15,752 bases of DNA from Thermoplasmata archaeon (GTDB taxonomy: Archaea; Thermoplasmatota; Thermoplasmata; Thermoplasmatales; Thermoplasmataceae). The stretch lies in contig JAJYRT010000031.1 of NCBI GenBank assembly GCA_021793945.1, positions 1-15,752 on the forward strand, in the 5' to 3' direction. This document shows, piece by piece, positions 1 through 6,755 of this stretch (position 1 is its first letter; each line of letters starts with the position of its first letter). The notes below the pieces were generated by a model. The model ran no database searches and was not told where the DNA came from. It was given only the letters and a program-made list of their open reading frames with translations. A program made the translations under genes and the position numbers.

Positions 1-127
1 GATCGACAGGACACATGATATTCCAGAGGAGGAAAGACCGTATTGAGACCTCGGGGTTCTGCAAGGGGCTGCTTCACAACCTGATGCTTGTGAACGGATA
101 GGGGAGACACTTATGTCCCAGAATCCC
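1..127 (+). repeat. 127-bp terminal inverted repeat, left copy
   Basis: These first 127 bases are the exact reverse complement of the last 127 bases of the window; identity stops abruptly after GAATCCC at 121-127. Read inward from the right copy, the boundary begins GGGATTCTGGGACATAAG, which has the look of an insertion-sequence end, though I cannot assign a family. Positions 3-101 hold an open frame ending in TAG that could be the last 32 codons of a gene lying mostly outside the window. Two readings are possible: the ends of two inverted copies of a mobile element flanking this locus, with the contig cut at an assembly-graph node, or a true inverted terminus of a linear element. I favour the first because 127 is a typical assembler k-mer. 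Confidence 0.9.
3..101 (+). pseudogene. Possible 3' fragment of a mobile-element gene (partial)
   Basis: An open frame enters from the window edge and ends at TAG 99-101, giving 32 codons with the C-terminal part KDRIETSGFCKGLLHNLMLV followed by NG. It is basic, then hydrophobic, and sits against a repeat boundary about 26 bp further on. That is the arrangement expected for a transposase gene ending just inside an IS terminus. I do not recognise the protein, and the fragment is too short to place. The same frame occurs in the inverted copy at 15652-15750. Confidence 0.3.
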
Positions 128-160
128 GCACTGTAGCTTGCCTTCTCAAGTTCGCTTTCC

Positions 161-174
161 AAAACCATATATCC
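161..174 (+). promoter_or_regulatory. TATA-type promoter for the MFS exporter at 198
   Basis: AAAACCATATAT (161-172) contains an archaeal TATA-like element centred near 169-170, about 28 nt before the ATG at 198. The spacing predicts transcription starting at or within a few bases of the start codon, so the mRNA is probably leaderless. No convincing Shine-Dalgarno sequence precedes the ATG. Confidence 0.5.
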
Positions 175-197
175 AGAGATAATCTACCCGCAGGATA

Positions 198-1916
198 ATG
201 GTTCAGTACAAGTGGATCGCCCTGACCAACACTACAATTGGAGTGTTCATGGCCATGGTCAACGGCACAATAATACTGATTTCTTTGCCCACGATTTTCA
301 AGGGAATCAACCTCGATCCCAATGTTTCGGGTAATTTCGTCTACCTTTTGTGGATTCTGATGGGCTACAACATAGTGACAGCTACACTACTTGTCACATT
401 TGGAAAGCTATCCGACATGTTTGGAAGAACCAGGCTCTTCAACCTCGGATTCGTCGTATTCACGGTGGGCTCATTGCTTCTGTTCCTGACACCAAGCACA
501 GGGATCCTTGGCGCTGACGAGTTAATCATATTCAGGTTATTCCAGGGCGTAGGCGCTGCATTTCTCTTTTCTAATTCTGCAGCCATTCTGACTGATGCTT
601 TCCCGGCGGATGAGAGAGGAATGGCTCTTGGGCTGAACCAGGTTGCCGCACTCGCCGGCTCATTCATTGGTCTCGTGATCGGGGGGATCCTTTCCGTAAT
701 CAACTGGAGGCTGGTATTCCTCGTAAGTGTACCGTTCGGCGCGCTTGGAAGTGTGTGGTCCATAATCAGGCTGAAGGACATTTCCGTGAAGAAAGTGCAG
801 AGGCACATCGACTATTTCGGTAACCTCTCTTTTGCGGGGGGCCTTACGCTCCTCCTTATCGGAGTCACATATGGTCTCATAAACTATGATGGCTCCCCCA
901 TGGGATGGGAAAACCCATGGGTCATACTGTCCTTGGTGCTGGGCAGCATCCTCCTGGTTGCATTCCCATTTGTGGAGGCAAAGGTCAGGGACCCAATGTT
1001 TCATATGTCCCTCTTCAAGATAAGGGCCTTCGGGATGGGGAATCTTGCCAGTTTCATGGCCTCCATAGGCAGGGGAGGAGTGATGCTCATGCTGATCATT
1101 CTGCTGCAGGGAATCTGGCTCCCCCTGCATGGCTACTCTTACAGTTCAACGCCGTTCTGGGCCGGGGTGGCGATGCTCCCCATGACCGTTGGATTCTTTG
1201 CTACGGGCCCCCTCAGCGGATGGCTTTCTGACAGGTACGGCGCAAAGGAACTGGGATCTCTTGGCATGGTTATTGCTGCGGTGTCTTTCCTTCTCCTTTC
1301 CAGTCTGCCCTATGGCTTCAATTACTGGGAATTCGCCCTGATACTTTTCATGCTTGGAGCCGGAAGCGGAATGTTTGCAGCTCCTAACACTGCTGCCATA
1401 ATGAATTCCGTTCCGCCTGAAGAAAGAGGGGTGGCCTCGGGAATGCGAGCCACAATCATGAACGTGGGCCAGACAGCCAGCCTTGGCCTGTTCTTCACTC
1501 TCGTGATTGCCTCGCTCTCGTCCAACCTGTCTGGAAGCATGCTGGGGCCACTGGCTACAGCGGGCGTTCCTGCAGGCATTTCTCCGATGATCGACGGTGC
1601 AATAGGGGCTTCTCCGACTGCAGCCCTCTTCTCAATGTTTCTGGGATACAACCCTATGCAGACCGTTGTGCAGCAGCTTTCCAACCTATATCCGTCCTAT
1701 TTTGCCGGATACGGCACTACCGCGTGGTACAGCACAATAACTGGAAAGTCCTGGTTTCCCAATGCCCTTGCACCGCCATTCATGTCCGCATTGAGCCTGT
1801 CTTTCCTCGTGGGGGCTGCCCTGTCAGTTCTGGCGGCTGCCGCATCATTCATGCGGGGGAAGAAATACGTCCATGGGCTGGATGCCTCGGCTGAGCCAAC
1901 AGATAGTTCCCAGTAG
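198..1916 (+). CDS. MFS transporter, DHA2 (EmrB/QacA-like) 14-helix exporter
   Basis: This 572-residue membrane protein is a proton-driven multidrug or metabolite exporter of the DHA2 family. Helix 1 is followed by the MFS motif A around residues 69-79 ([11 protein letters not shown]), the helix-4 segment [12 protein letters not shown] (about 111-122), and a motif-C-like stretch [12 protein letters not shown] (about 154-165) ending in [13 protein letters not shown]. The C-terminal half repeats motif A as [14 protein letters not shown] (337-350). Length and hydrophobicity fit 14 helices. A long, mostly polar and Gly/Ser/Pro-rich loop (about 441-525) separates the last two helices, as in QacA-type proteins with a large external loop. 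The ATG at 198 fits the TATA spacing. The gene is monocistronic and converges on the hydrolase operon at 1941-2851. The substrate cannot be deduced. Confidence 0.9.
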   Translation: MVQYKWIALTNTTIGVFMAMVNGTIILISLPTIFKGINLDPNVSGNFVYLLWILMGYNIVTATLLVTFGKLSDMFGRTRLFNLGFVVFTVGSLLLFLTPSTGILGADELIIFRLFQGVGAAFLFSNSAAILTDAFPADERGMALGLNQVAALAGSFIGLVIGGILSVINWRLVFLVSVPFGALGSVWSIIRLKDISVKKVQRHIDYFGNLSFAGGLTLLLIGVTYGLINYDGSPMGWENPWVILSLVLGSILLVAFPFVEAKVRDPMFHMSLFKIRAFGMGNLASFMASIGRGGVMLMLIILLQGIWLPLHGYSYSSTPFWAGVAMLPMTVGFFATGPLSGWLSDRYGAKELGSLGMVIAAVSFLLLSSLPYGFNYWEFALILFMLGAGSGMFAAPNTAAIMNSVPPEERGVASGMRATIMNVGQTASLGLFFTLVIASLSSNLSGSMLGPLATAGVPAGISPMIDGAIGASPTAALFSMFLGYNPMQTVVQQLSNLYPSYFAGYGTTAWYSTITGKSWFPNALAPPFMSALSLSFLVGAALSVLAAAASFMRGKKYVHGLDASAEPTDSSQ

Positions 1917-1940
1917 GACTTCCAGGCTCCCTGGAGGGGT

Positions 1941-2042
1941 TTACTGTATCCCCCTGAGTTTCCTCCTGTCTGCCTCCTCAAGAGTGATTGCATAATTCAG
2001 GAAACACGCCTGCAATGGATCCATTCTTTCCTCCTCTGCCAT
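1941..2042 (-). CDS. Possible 33-residue small protein, coupled to the dienelactone hydrolase
   Basis: An ATG (2042-2040) opens five bases after the TGA of the dienelactone hydrolase and runs 33 codons to TAA (1943-1941). The product starts MAEEERMDPLQACFLNYAI and ends with a charged stretch LEEADRRKLRGIQ. The purine-rich end of the upstream gene (GGGGAGATGAGTGGG before the ATG) could act as a Shine-Dalgarno sequence and couple translation. Arginine codons are AGA/AGG throughout, like the neighbouring genes. No homologue is recognised. It may be a real small protein or a chance frame; the tight spacing and coding-like composition are the only support. Confidence 0.4.
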   Translation of the reverse strand: MAEEERMDPLQACFLNYAITLEEADRRKLRGIQ

Positions 2043-2047
2043 CCCAC

Positions 2048-2851
2048 TCATCTCCCCAGCGTGCTTCCAAAGTGATGCAGTGCCAGCTTCCAGGCATCCT
2101 CGGCTGCCTCTTTGTTGAATGACTGTCTCGTATCGTTGAAGAACCCATGGAGAACGCCAGCGTACATTTTCATTCCAAAATTCTTCTTCAGCCGGAACAT
2201 TGCCGCTGCAAGATCGGGGAGCCCCGCGTCAATTCCGGGGTCCTCTCCTGCATATACGGCAAAGTAACTTGCCGTCATGCCAGAAATCTTGTCAATCAGG
2301 CTTGGATTTCTCCCGTAGAACACGAATACAGACTTCAGCGGGGATGCGCAGGCAAACTCGAACGCCATTCCTCCACCCAGACAGAACCCGGTTGCTCCTA
2401 TGCTGTCCCTCAGAACATGTTCCGATGAGTTTGCGTGGGCGTAAAGCGCCAACAGGTCCCTGGTCATCTCGTCCTCAAGCAATCCGCGTCCAGAGAAGAC
2501 TATTTCCACGGCTTTTCTAGAGTTCTCGCTCAACGAGGAAGTCGCCTCCGCGATTGCCTCCTTGTCTCCCCTCCTCTCTGGGGAAAGGGACAGAAAAGCT
2601 TTCATGCCTTCTTCGAGGTTTTTCTCGTTCAGCACATCTTTCTTGCGGGAATAGAGATTTGGGGCGAAAACCGTGTATCCTTCCCTGGCAAACCTTCTGG
2701 TGATGTCCCTTATGTTTTCGTTCAGCCCGAATACCTCGTGTATCACGATTATTGCTGGGTGTTTCCCGCTATCGGGCCTTGCCACATAGAGTTCCATTTC
2801 ATGCCCGTCATGACCCTTGAAGGTCGCATCCTCCGTTACAATCTCGACCAT
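2048..2851 (-). CDS. Dienelactone hydrolase family protein
   Basis: This 267-residue cytosolic alpha/beta hydrolase belongs to the dienelactone hydrolase (DLH, carboxymethylenebutenolidase-like) family. All hallmark elements are visible: HEVFGLNENIRD with the family glutamate (Glu39), the Cys nucleophile in GATGFCLGGGMAFEFA (Cys157), the acid in YAGEDPGID (Asp204), and the histidine in LHGFFNDTR (His235). It is a little longer than typical DLHs (about 235 residues), with a helical insert around residues 71-145. The actual ester or lactone substrate is unknown; many archaeal members are general thiol esterases. It diverges from the dppC-like permease. The ATG lies about 27 nt from a TATA-like ACTTAAGT, suggesting a leaderless mRNA. 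The first 93 codons are duplicated at 5255-5545 by the tandem repeat. Confidence 0.92.
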   Translation of the reverse strand: MVEIVTEDATFKGHDGHEMELYVARPDSGKHPAIIVIHEVFGLNENIRDITRRFAREGYTVFAPNLYSRKKDVLNEKNLEEGMKAFLSLSPERRGDKEAIAEATSSLSENSRKAVEIVFSGRGLLEDEMTRDLLALYAHANSSEHVLRDSIGATGFCLGGGMAFEFACASPLKSVFVFYGRNPSLIDKISGMTASYFAVYAGEDPGIDAGLPDLAAAMFRLKKNFGMKMYAGVLHGFFNDTRQSFNKEAAEDAWKLALHHFGSTLGR

Positions 2852-2873
2852 GCCGTTAAAAGTTCATTGGCTT

Positions 2874-2882
2874 ACTTAAGTC
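2874..2882 (-). promoter_or_regulatory. TATA-like element for the dienelactone hydrolase
   Basis: GACTTAAGT (in minus-strand reading) is centred about 27 nt upstream of the ATG at 2851, the usual distance from an archaeal TATA box to a transcription start, implying a leaderless message. An identical copy lies in the second repeat unit near 5568-5576 and could drive the truncated chimeric ORF. Confidence 0.4.
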
Positions 2883-2917
2883 ATGTGGATGCTGACCCGG
2901 CTTCGCATTCCGGCAAC

Positions 2918-2927
2918 TCTTTAAATT
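2918..2927 (+). promoter_or_regulatory. TATA box for the dppC-like permease
   Basis: CTTTAAATTC is centred about 30 nt before the ATG at 2953 and is the best TATA match in the 101-bp divergent spacer. AAGGAGA at 2932-2938 resembles a Shine-Dalgarno sequence but is about 15 nt from the ATG and would fall upstream of, or at, the predicted transcription start, so it probably does not act in translation. The same element recurs at 5612-5621. Confidence 0.5.
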
Positions 2928-2952
2928 CAACAAGGAGATAAAGCCATCTGAC

Positions 2953-4053
2953 ATGACAGAACCTGAGTTGGCGGTTCCAGAGGGCAACAGGCAGATTTCA
3001 CCGCCAGGTGCTCTGGAAAGGGTAATGGGCAGGATCGCGGAATCCACCATTTCATTCTTCAGGGCCATGTCTCGAAACCGGGTTGCCCTCGCGGGTCTCC
3101 TTGTCACCTTTGCCTACTTCTTCATAGCGCTGCTGGATGTTGTTATCCCACAGTATCTTGGTGTAAGCAACCCCAGCAATCCTATATCCTTCACAACCGT
3201 GAACTATGCGAATGCCGATAAACTCCCAAGCTACTTCAATTTCGGCGGTTCCTGGTGGTACTGGCTCGGAACCACAAACTACAACCTTCCAATACTTCCC
3301 CTGATGCTAGAGTCACTCAGGTATGATCTTCTGTACTCCGTGGCTGTAGTCCTGGTTTCTCTGGTAATCGGGTTCCTTGCCGGGTCTCTGATAGGATTTC
3401 ATGGAGGTAAGGCAGATGAGGTGCTCATGAGGGTGGTAGACGCTTTCCTGAGCATACCTGGCATAGTTATCCTGATAACGTTTTCACTCCTCGCCACCGG
3501 GGCTCAGCAGGAGATCAGCGCCGGTGTACTTAATTCTCCCGGATTGGTGAATAATCTCTCACCCTTCGAAGTTGTCATGGGGCTTGCTGTGATTACCTGG
3601 GCAAGTTTTGCCCGCATTTCCAGGACACAGGCTATGCTCATAAGGGGGTCTTACTTCGTTGAGGCGGCAGTGGCAAATGGTTGTTCAAGGATCAGGGTCA
3701 TTGTCTCCCATGTGATGCCAAATGCGTTCTCCCCAATCATTGCCCAGATCCCGATTTCCATTGCAAATGTGCTTGTGATGCTGGTGACATTTGAATTTTT
3801 CTTCTTCCCGCTCGATCCTGGGCTCTCTACACTACCGGAACTGGGCAGCCTAATGACAGGATACCAGTATCTCGCATATCCCGTATTCCATGTCTACCCC
3901 ACCCCCACTACCTTATTGCTGGTTGAAGGTTACTGGTGGCCAATTGTGGTGCCCGGTACCTTCCTGGTGATACTCGTCATAGGGTTGAACCTTCTGGCGG
4001 AGGGGCTGATTCAGTACCTCAACCCGAGAAGGCGCAGCATGATGGGAATATAA
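2953..4053 (+). CDS. ABC transporter permease, DppC/OppC-like (copy 1)
   Basis: This 366-residue inner-membrane permease is one half of a peptide/nickel-type (Dpp/Opp) ABC importer channel. The N-terminal MSRNRVALAGLLVTFAYFFIALLDVV (about 39-64) is the typical DppC first helix. A periplasm-side domain (about 65-118) follows, and then the permease core, which begins at YDLLYSVAVVLVSLVIGFLAGSLIG. The ATPase-coupling EAA loop is clear at about 235-257 (FVEAAVANGCSRIRVIVSHV then MPNA). It is longer than most DppC proteins (about 300), with inserts after helix 1 and near 283-330. The partner dppB-like gene faces it with only 8 bp between stop codons. No binding protein or ATPase gene is in the window, so these must come from elsewhere. 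The substrate is assumed to be oligopeptide by family. Confidence 0.9.
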   Translation: MTEPELAVPEGNRQISPPGALERVMGRIAESTISFFRAMSRNRVALAGLLVTFAYFFIALLDVVIPQYLGVSNPSNPISFTTVNYANADKLPSYFNFGGSWWYWLGTTNYNLPILPLMLESLRYDLLYSVAVVLVSLVIGFLAGSLIGFHGGKADEVLMRVVDAFLSIPGIVILITFSLLATGAQQEISAGVLNSPGLVNNLSPFEVVMGLAVITWASFARISRTQAMLIRGSYFVEAAVANGCSRIRVIVSHVMPNAFSPIIAQIPISIANVLVMLVTFEFFFFPLDPGLSTLPELGSLMTGYQYLAYPVFHVYPTPTTLLLVEGYWWPIVVPGTFLVILVIGLNLLAEGLIQYLNPRRRSMMGI

Positions 4054-4061
4054 GCAGTAAC

Positions 4062-5168
4062 TTATGAAAGCCGGGTCCTCGGGTCCACGTACGCTTGCAG
4101 CAAGTCCGCGATAAAGCTTGAAAGAAGCACCATGATTCCGAATATGAGGACTGTTGCCATAAGGGGCCAGATCTCAACCATTGGAATGTATGCCCCCACG
4201 ACAAAACTCTGCAGAAGAAGTTCTCCAAGCCCGTAATAAGAAAAGAAGTTCTCGGCAACGATCAACCCTAGTATCATGTTGGTCGTTACAAGTCCAACCT
4301 GGGGTACCGTGTGGACCAGTGCTGTCTTCCTGATGTGTTTCCGGTATATGTCGCGTTCCTGGATCCCTCGTGACCTCGCAGCAGCAACGTATTCCTTGTT
4401 TATCTCCTCGTCTATTCCCAGCATATAGAACCTCAGGAGACCTGCGATAACTCCATAGGAAATGGTGGTAATGGGAAGCACCATGTGCATCAGTTCTGAA
4501 GCAAGGAGTGGCCAGTCCTGCCAGTATATGGTATCGACGATCAGTATGCCGGTTGGGGAACTTATCCCCATGGAATTCATGAAACCGGGGTAATTGCTTG
4601 GTGTCACGCCCCTGCCGCTTATGGGGAAGACTGATATTACCGGGATTCCTACCCCCCTTCCAAATATCATCACCAGTAGGGGTGCAACCCAAATGGCGGG
4701 AGCTGAAAAACCGGAATATGAGATGAACCTGGCCACATAAAAGATTGCCCCGCCCCTGTGCCTTGACGCGTAACTTCCCAGCGCAATAGCAACAAAGACC
4801 GAAACAAGGAAAGATGCAAGTATGAGTTGCAGGCTGTTATCCAGGAAAAAGCCGATATGGCTGTAAACATTTCCAGTGAATGGGAAAGGCACGTCCAGCC
4901 CGCCGACCGCAAGTCCCCAGTTACCGGTGAAGATTCCCTTGAGGTAGTACAGGTATGTGAGTGCGGGATTGGAAGGGAAAATATTCATTGCCTGCAGGTC
5001 ATTCGAAATCACCGTGCTTGTCAATGGAACGAAGCTCCCATATGTGAGCGGAAGTATGTAGTAATAATGAGGCATCAGCCAGGAGAGGGAAAATACGATC
5101 ATTGTTAGCAGGATAAGGCTCGGTACGAACACCAGGGCTCTCCTAAGAGCGTACAAAGGCAGGTTCAT
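4062..5168 (-). CDS. ABC transporter permease, DppB/OppB-like (copy 1)
   Basis: This 368-residue membrane protein is the DppB-type partner of the adjacent DppC-like permease. It begins YALRRALVFVPSLILLTMIVF, the usual DppB first helix. The core starts near residue 112, and the EAA loop lies at about 258-290 (KEYVAAARSRGIQERDIYRK, then HIRKTALVHTVPQ). The C-terminus, LQAYVDPRTRL, matches the family signature YalLDPRiR. The external segment between helices 1 and 2 (about 33-108) is aromatic and long. The gene has its own TATA-like GTTTAACC about 30 nt upstream (5197-5204) and is transcribed convergently to the DppC-like gene instead of in the usual dppBC operon. In copy 1 the region upstream is the repeat junction with the truncated hydrolase. 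Confidence 0.9.
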   Translation of the reverse strand: MNLPLYALRRALVFVPSLILLTMIVFSLSWLMPHYYYILPLTYGSFVPLTSTVISNDLQAMNIFPSNPALTYLYYLKGIFTGNWGLAVGGLDVPFPFTGNVYSHIGFFLDNSLQLILASFLVSVFVAIALGSYASRHRGGAIFYVARFISYSGFSAPAIWVAPLLVMIFGRGVGIPVISVFPISGRGVTPSNYPGFMNSMGISSPTGILIVDTIYWQDWPLLASELMHMVLPITTISYGVIAGLLRFYMLGIDEEINKEYVAAARSRGIQERDIYRKHIRKTALVHTVPQVGLVTTNMILGLIVAENFFSYYGLGELLLQSFVVGAYIPMVEIWPLMATVLIFGIMVLLSSFIADLLQAYVDPRTRLS

Positions 5169-5196
5169 GGCTGACTCACATGTATTGACAATGGTT

Positions 5197-5204
5197 GTTT
5201 AACC
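5197..5204 (-). promoter_or_regulatory. TATA-like element for the dppB-like permease
   Basis: In minus-strand reading, GGTTAAAC is centred about 31 nt upstream of the ATG at 5168. It lies within the repeat, so the second permease gene has the same element at 7891-7898. Both dppB-like copies therefore keep an identical promoter even though the sequence farther upstream differs: chimeric hydrolase for copy 1, intact alpha/beta hydrolase for copy 2. Confidence 0.4.
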
Positions 5205-5254
5205 TTTTGTTCGTGAATTCCATCTTTACTCCCCTTTCAGGACGAACCTGTTTA

Positions 5255-5545
5255 TCAGCTCTGCAACCTCTCTGGGGAAAGGGACAGAAAAGCTTTCATG
5301 CCTTCTTCGAGGTTTTTCTCGTTCAGCACATCTTTCTTGCGGGAATAGAGATTTGGGGCGAAAACCGTGTATCCTTCCCTGGCAAACCTTCTGGTGATGT
5401 CCCTTATGTTTTCGTTCAGCCCGAATACCTCGTGTATCACGATTATTGCTGGGTGTTTCCCGCTATCGGGCCTTGCCACATAGAGTTCCATTTCATGCCC
5501 GTCATGACCCTTGAAGGTCGCATCCTCCGTTACAATCTCGACCAT
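5255..5545 (-). pseudogene. Truncated chimeric dienelactone hydrolase ORF at the duplication junction
   Basis: The first 93 residues are identical to the dienelactone hydrolase at 2048-2851, up to LSPER. The frame then crosses the breakpoint into the 3' end of the alpha/beta hydrolase gene in a different frame, adds LQS and stops at TGA. The product keeps the family glutamate in HEVFGLNE but loses the Cys nucleophile, Asp and His, so it cannot be an active hydrolase. The duplicated upstream region is intact, so it may still be transcribed. The remaining 41 bp copied from the alpha/beta hydrolase (5226-5266) lie beyond and partly under its end. It is best read as a by-product of the tandem duplication. 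Confidence 0.9.
5267..5276. other. 10-bp microhomology at the tandem-duplication junction
   Basis: CCTCTCTGGG occurs at the left breakpoint (2573-2582, flanked T...G), at the right breakpoint (7961-7970, flanked A...A), and once at the join (5267-5276, flanked A on the left as at the right breakpoint and G on the right as at the left breakpoint). This mixed flank shows directly that the join links the alpha/beta hydrolase tail to the dienelactone hydrolase interior through the 10-mer. Confidence 0.95.
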
Positions 5546-5646
5546 GCCGTTAAAAGTTCATTGGCTTACTTAAGTCATGTGGATGCTGACCCGGCTTCGC
5601 ATTCCGGCAACTCTTTAAATTCAACAAGGAGATAAAGCCATCTGAC

Positions 5647-6747
5647 ATGACAGAACCTGAGTTGGCGGTTCCAGAGGGCAACAGGCAGATTTCACCGCCA
5701 GGTGCTCTGGAAAGGGTAATGGGCAGGATCGCGGAATCCACCATTTCATTCTTCAGGGCCATGTCTCGAAACCGGGTTGCCCTCGCGGGTCTCCTTGTCA
5801 CCTTTGCCTACTTCTTCATAGCGCTGCTGGATGTTGTTATCCCACAGTATCTTGGTGTAAGCAACCCCAGCAATCCTATATCCTTCACAACCGTGAACTA
5901 TGCGAATGCCGATAAACTCCCAAGCTACTTCAATTTCGGCGGTTCCTGGTGGTACTGGCTCGGAACCACAAACTACAACCTTCCAATACTTCCCCTGATG
6001 CTAGAGTCACTCAGGTATGATCTTCTGTACTCCGTGGCTGTAGTCCTGGTTTCTCTGGTAATCGGGTTCCTTGCCGGGTCTCTGATAGGATTTCATGGAG
6101 GTAAGGCAGATGAGGTGCTCATGAGGGTGGTAGACGCTTTCCTGAGCATACCTGGCATAGTTATCCTGATAACGTTTTCACTCCTCGCCACCGGGGCTCA
6201 GCAGGAGATCAGCGCCGGTGTACTTAATTCTCCCGGATTGGTGAATAATCTCTCACCCTTCGAAGTTGTCATGGGGCTTGCTGTGATTACCTGGGCAAGT
6301 TTTGCCCGCATTTCCAGGACACAGGCTATGCTCATAAGGGGGTCTTACTTCGTTGAGGCGGCAGTGGCAAATGGTTGTTCAAGGATCAGGGTCATTGTCT
6401 CCCATGTGATGCCAAATGCGTTCTCCCCAATCATTGCCCAGATCCCGATTTCCATTGCAAATGTGCTTGTGATGCTGGTGACATTTGAATTTTTCTTCTT
6501 CCCGCTCGATCCTGGGCTCTCTACACTACCGGAACTGGGCAGCCTAATGACAGGATACCAGTATCTCGCATATCCCGTATTCCATGTCTACCCCACCCCC
6601 ACTACCTTATTGCTGGTTGAAGGTTACTGGTGGCCAATTGTGGTGCCCGGTACCTTCCTGGTGATACTCGTCATAGGGTTGAACCTTCTGGCGGAGGGGC
6701 TGATTCAGTACCTCAACCCGAGAAGGCGCAGCATGATGGGAATATAA
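5647..6747 (+). CDS. ABC transporter permease, DppC/OppC-like (copy 2)
   Basis: The 366-residue product is identical to the permease at 2953-4053, including the first helix, the EAA loop (about 235-257) and the extended external segments. It also keeps the same TATA box (5612-5621) and start context. It should therefore be as functional as copy 1 and interchangeable in the heterodimer with either DppB-like copy. It again faces the dppB-like gene tail to tail with 8 bp between stops. The only difference in context is that the divergent neighbour is the truncated chimeric hydrolase ORF, not the complete gene. Confidence 0.88.
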   Translation: MTEPELAVPEGNRQISPPGALERVMGRIAESTISFFRAMSRNRVALAGLLVTFAYFFIALLDVVIPQYLGVSNPSNPISFTTVNYANADKLPSYFNFGGSWWYWLGTTNYNLPILPLMLESLRYDLLYSVAVVLVSLVIGFLAGSLIGFHGGKADEVLMRVVDAFLSIPGIVILITFSLLATGAQQEISAGVLNSPGLVNNLSPFEVVMGLAVITWASFARISRTQAMLIRGSYFVEAAVANGCSRIRVIVSHVMPNAFSPIIAQIPISIANVLVMLVTFEFFFFPLDPGLSTLPELGSLMTGYQYLAYPVFHVYPTPTTLLLVEGYWWPIVVPGTFLVILVIGLNLLAEGLIQYLNPRRRSMMGI

Positions 6748-6755
6748 GCAGTAAC

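Larger units (their letters stand above)
2573..5266. repeat. Direct tandem repeat, copy 1 (2694 bp)
   Basis: The unit starts inside the dienelactone hydrolase gene, includes its promoter, the dppC-like and dppB-like genes, and ends in a copy of the last 41 bp of the alpha/beta hydrolase gene. The following copy starts exactly 2694 bp on, and every position I compared is identical, including all shadow reading frames. The shared 10-mer CCTCTCTGGG occurs at 2573, 5267 and 7961, so the exact crossover could lie anywhere within it. Confidence 0.95.

Noticed and set aside
898..921. Palindromic CCCATGGG repeated twice with an AAAA loop
   Set aside because: It lies inside the exporter gene and is explained by codons for [10 protein letters not shown]; no sign of an operator or terminator.
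660..1130. 156-codon minus-strand frame opposite the first exporter
   Set aside because: Shadow of a well-supported MFS gene; His/Glu/Pro-rich with no domain signature.
1921..1935. Small hairpin TCCAGG-CTC-CCTGGA just after the first exporter
   Set aside because: Only six base pairs with no T-run; archaeal termination here relies on oligo-T tracts, so it was not called a terminator.
4174..4692. 172-codon minus-strand frame inside the dppB-like gene (and its copy at 6868-7386)
   Set aside because: Out-of-frame shadow rich in His/Arg/Gly/Thr; the overlapping permease frame has clear family motifs.
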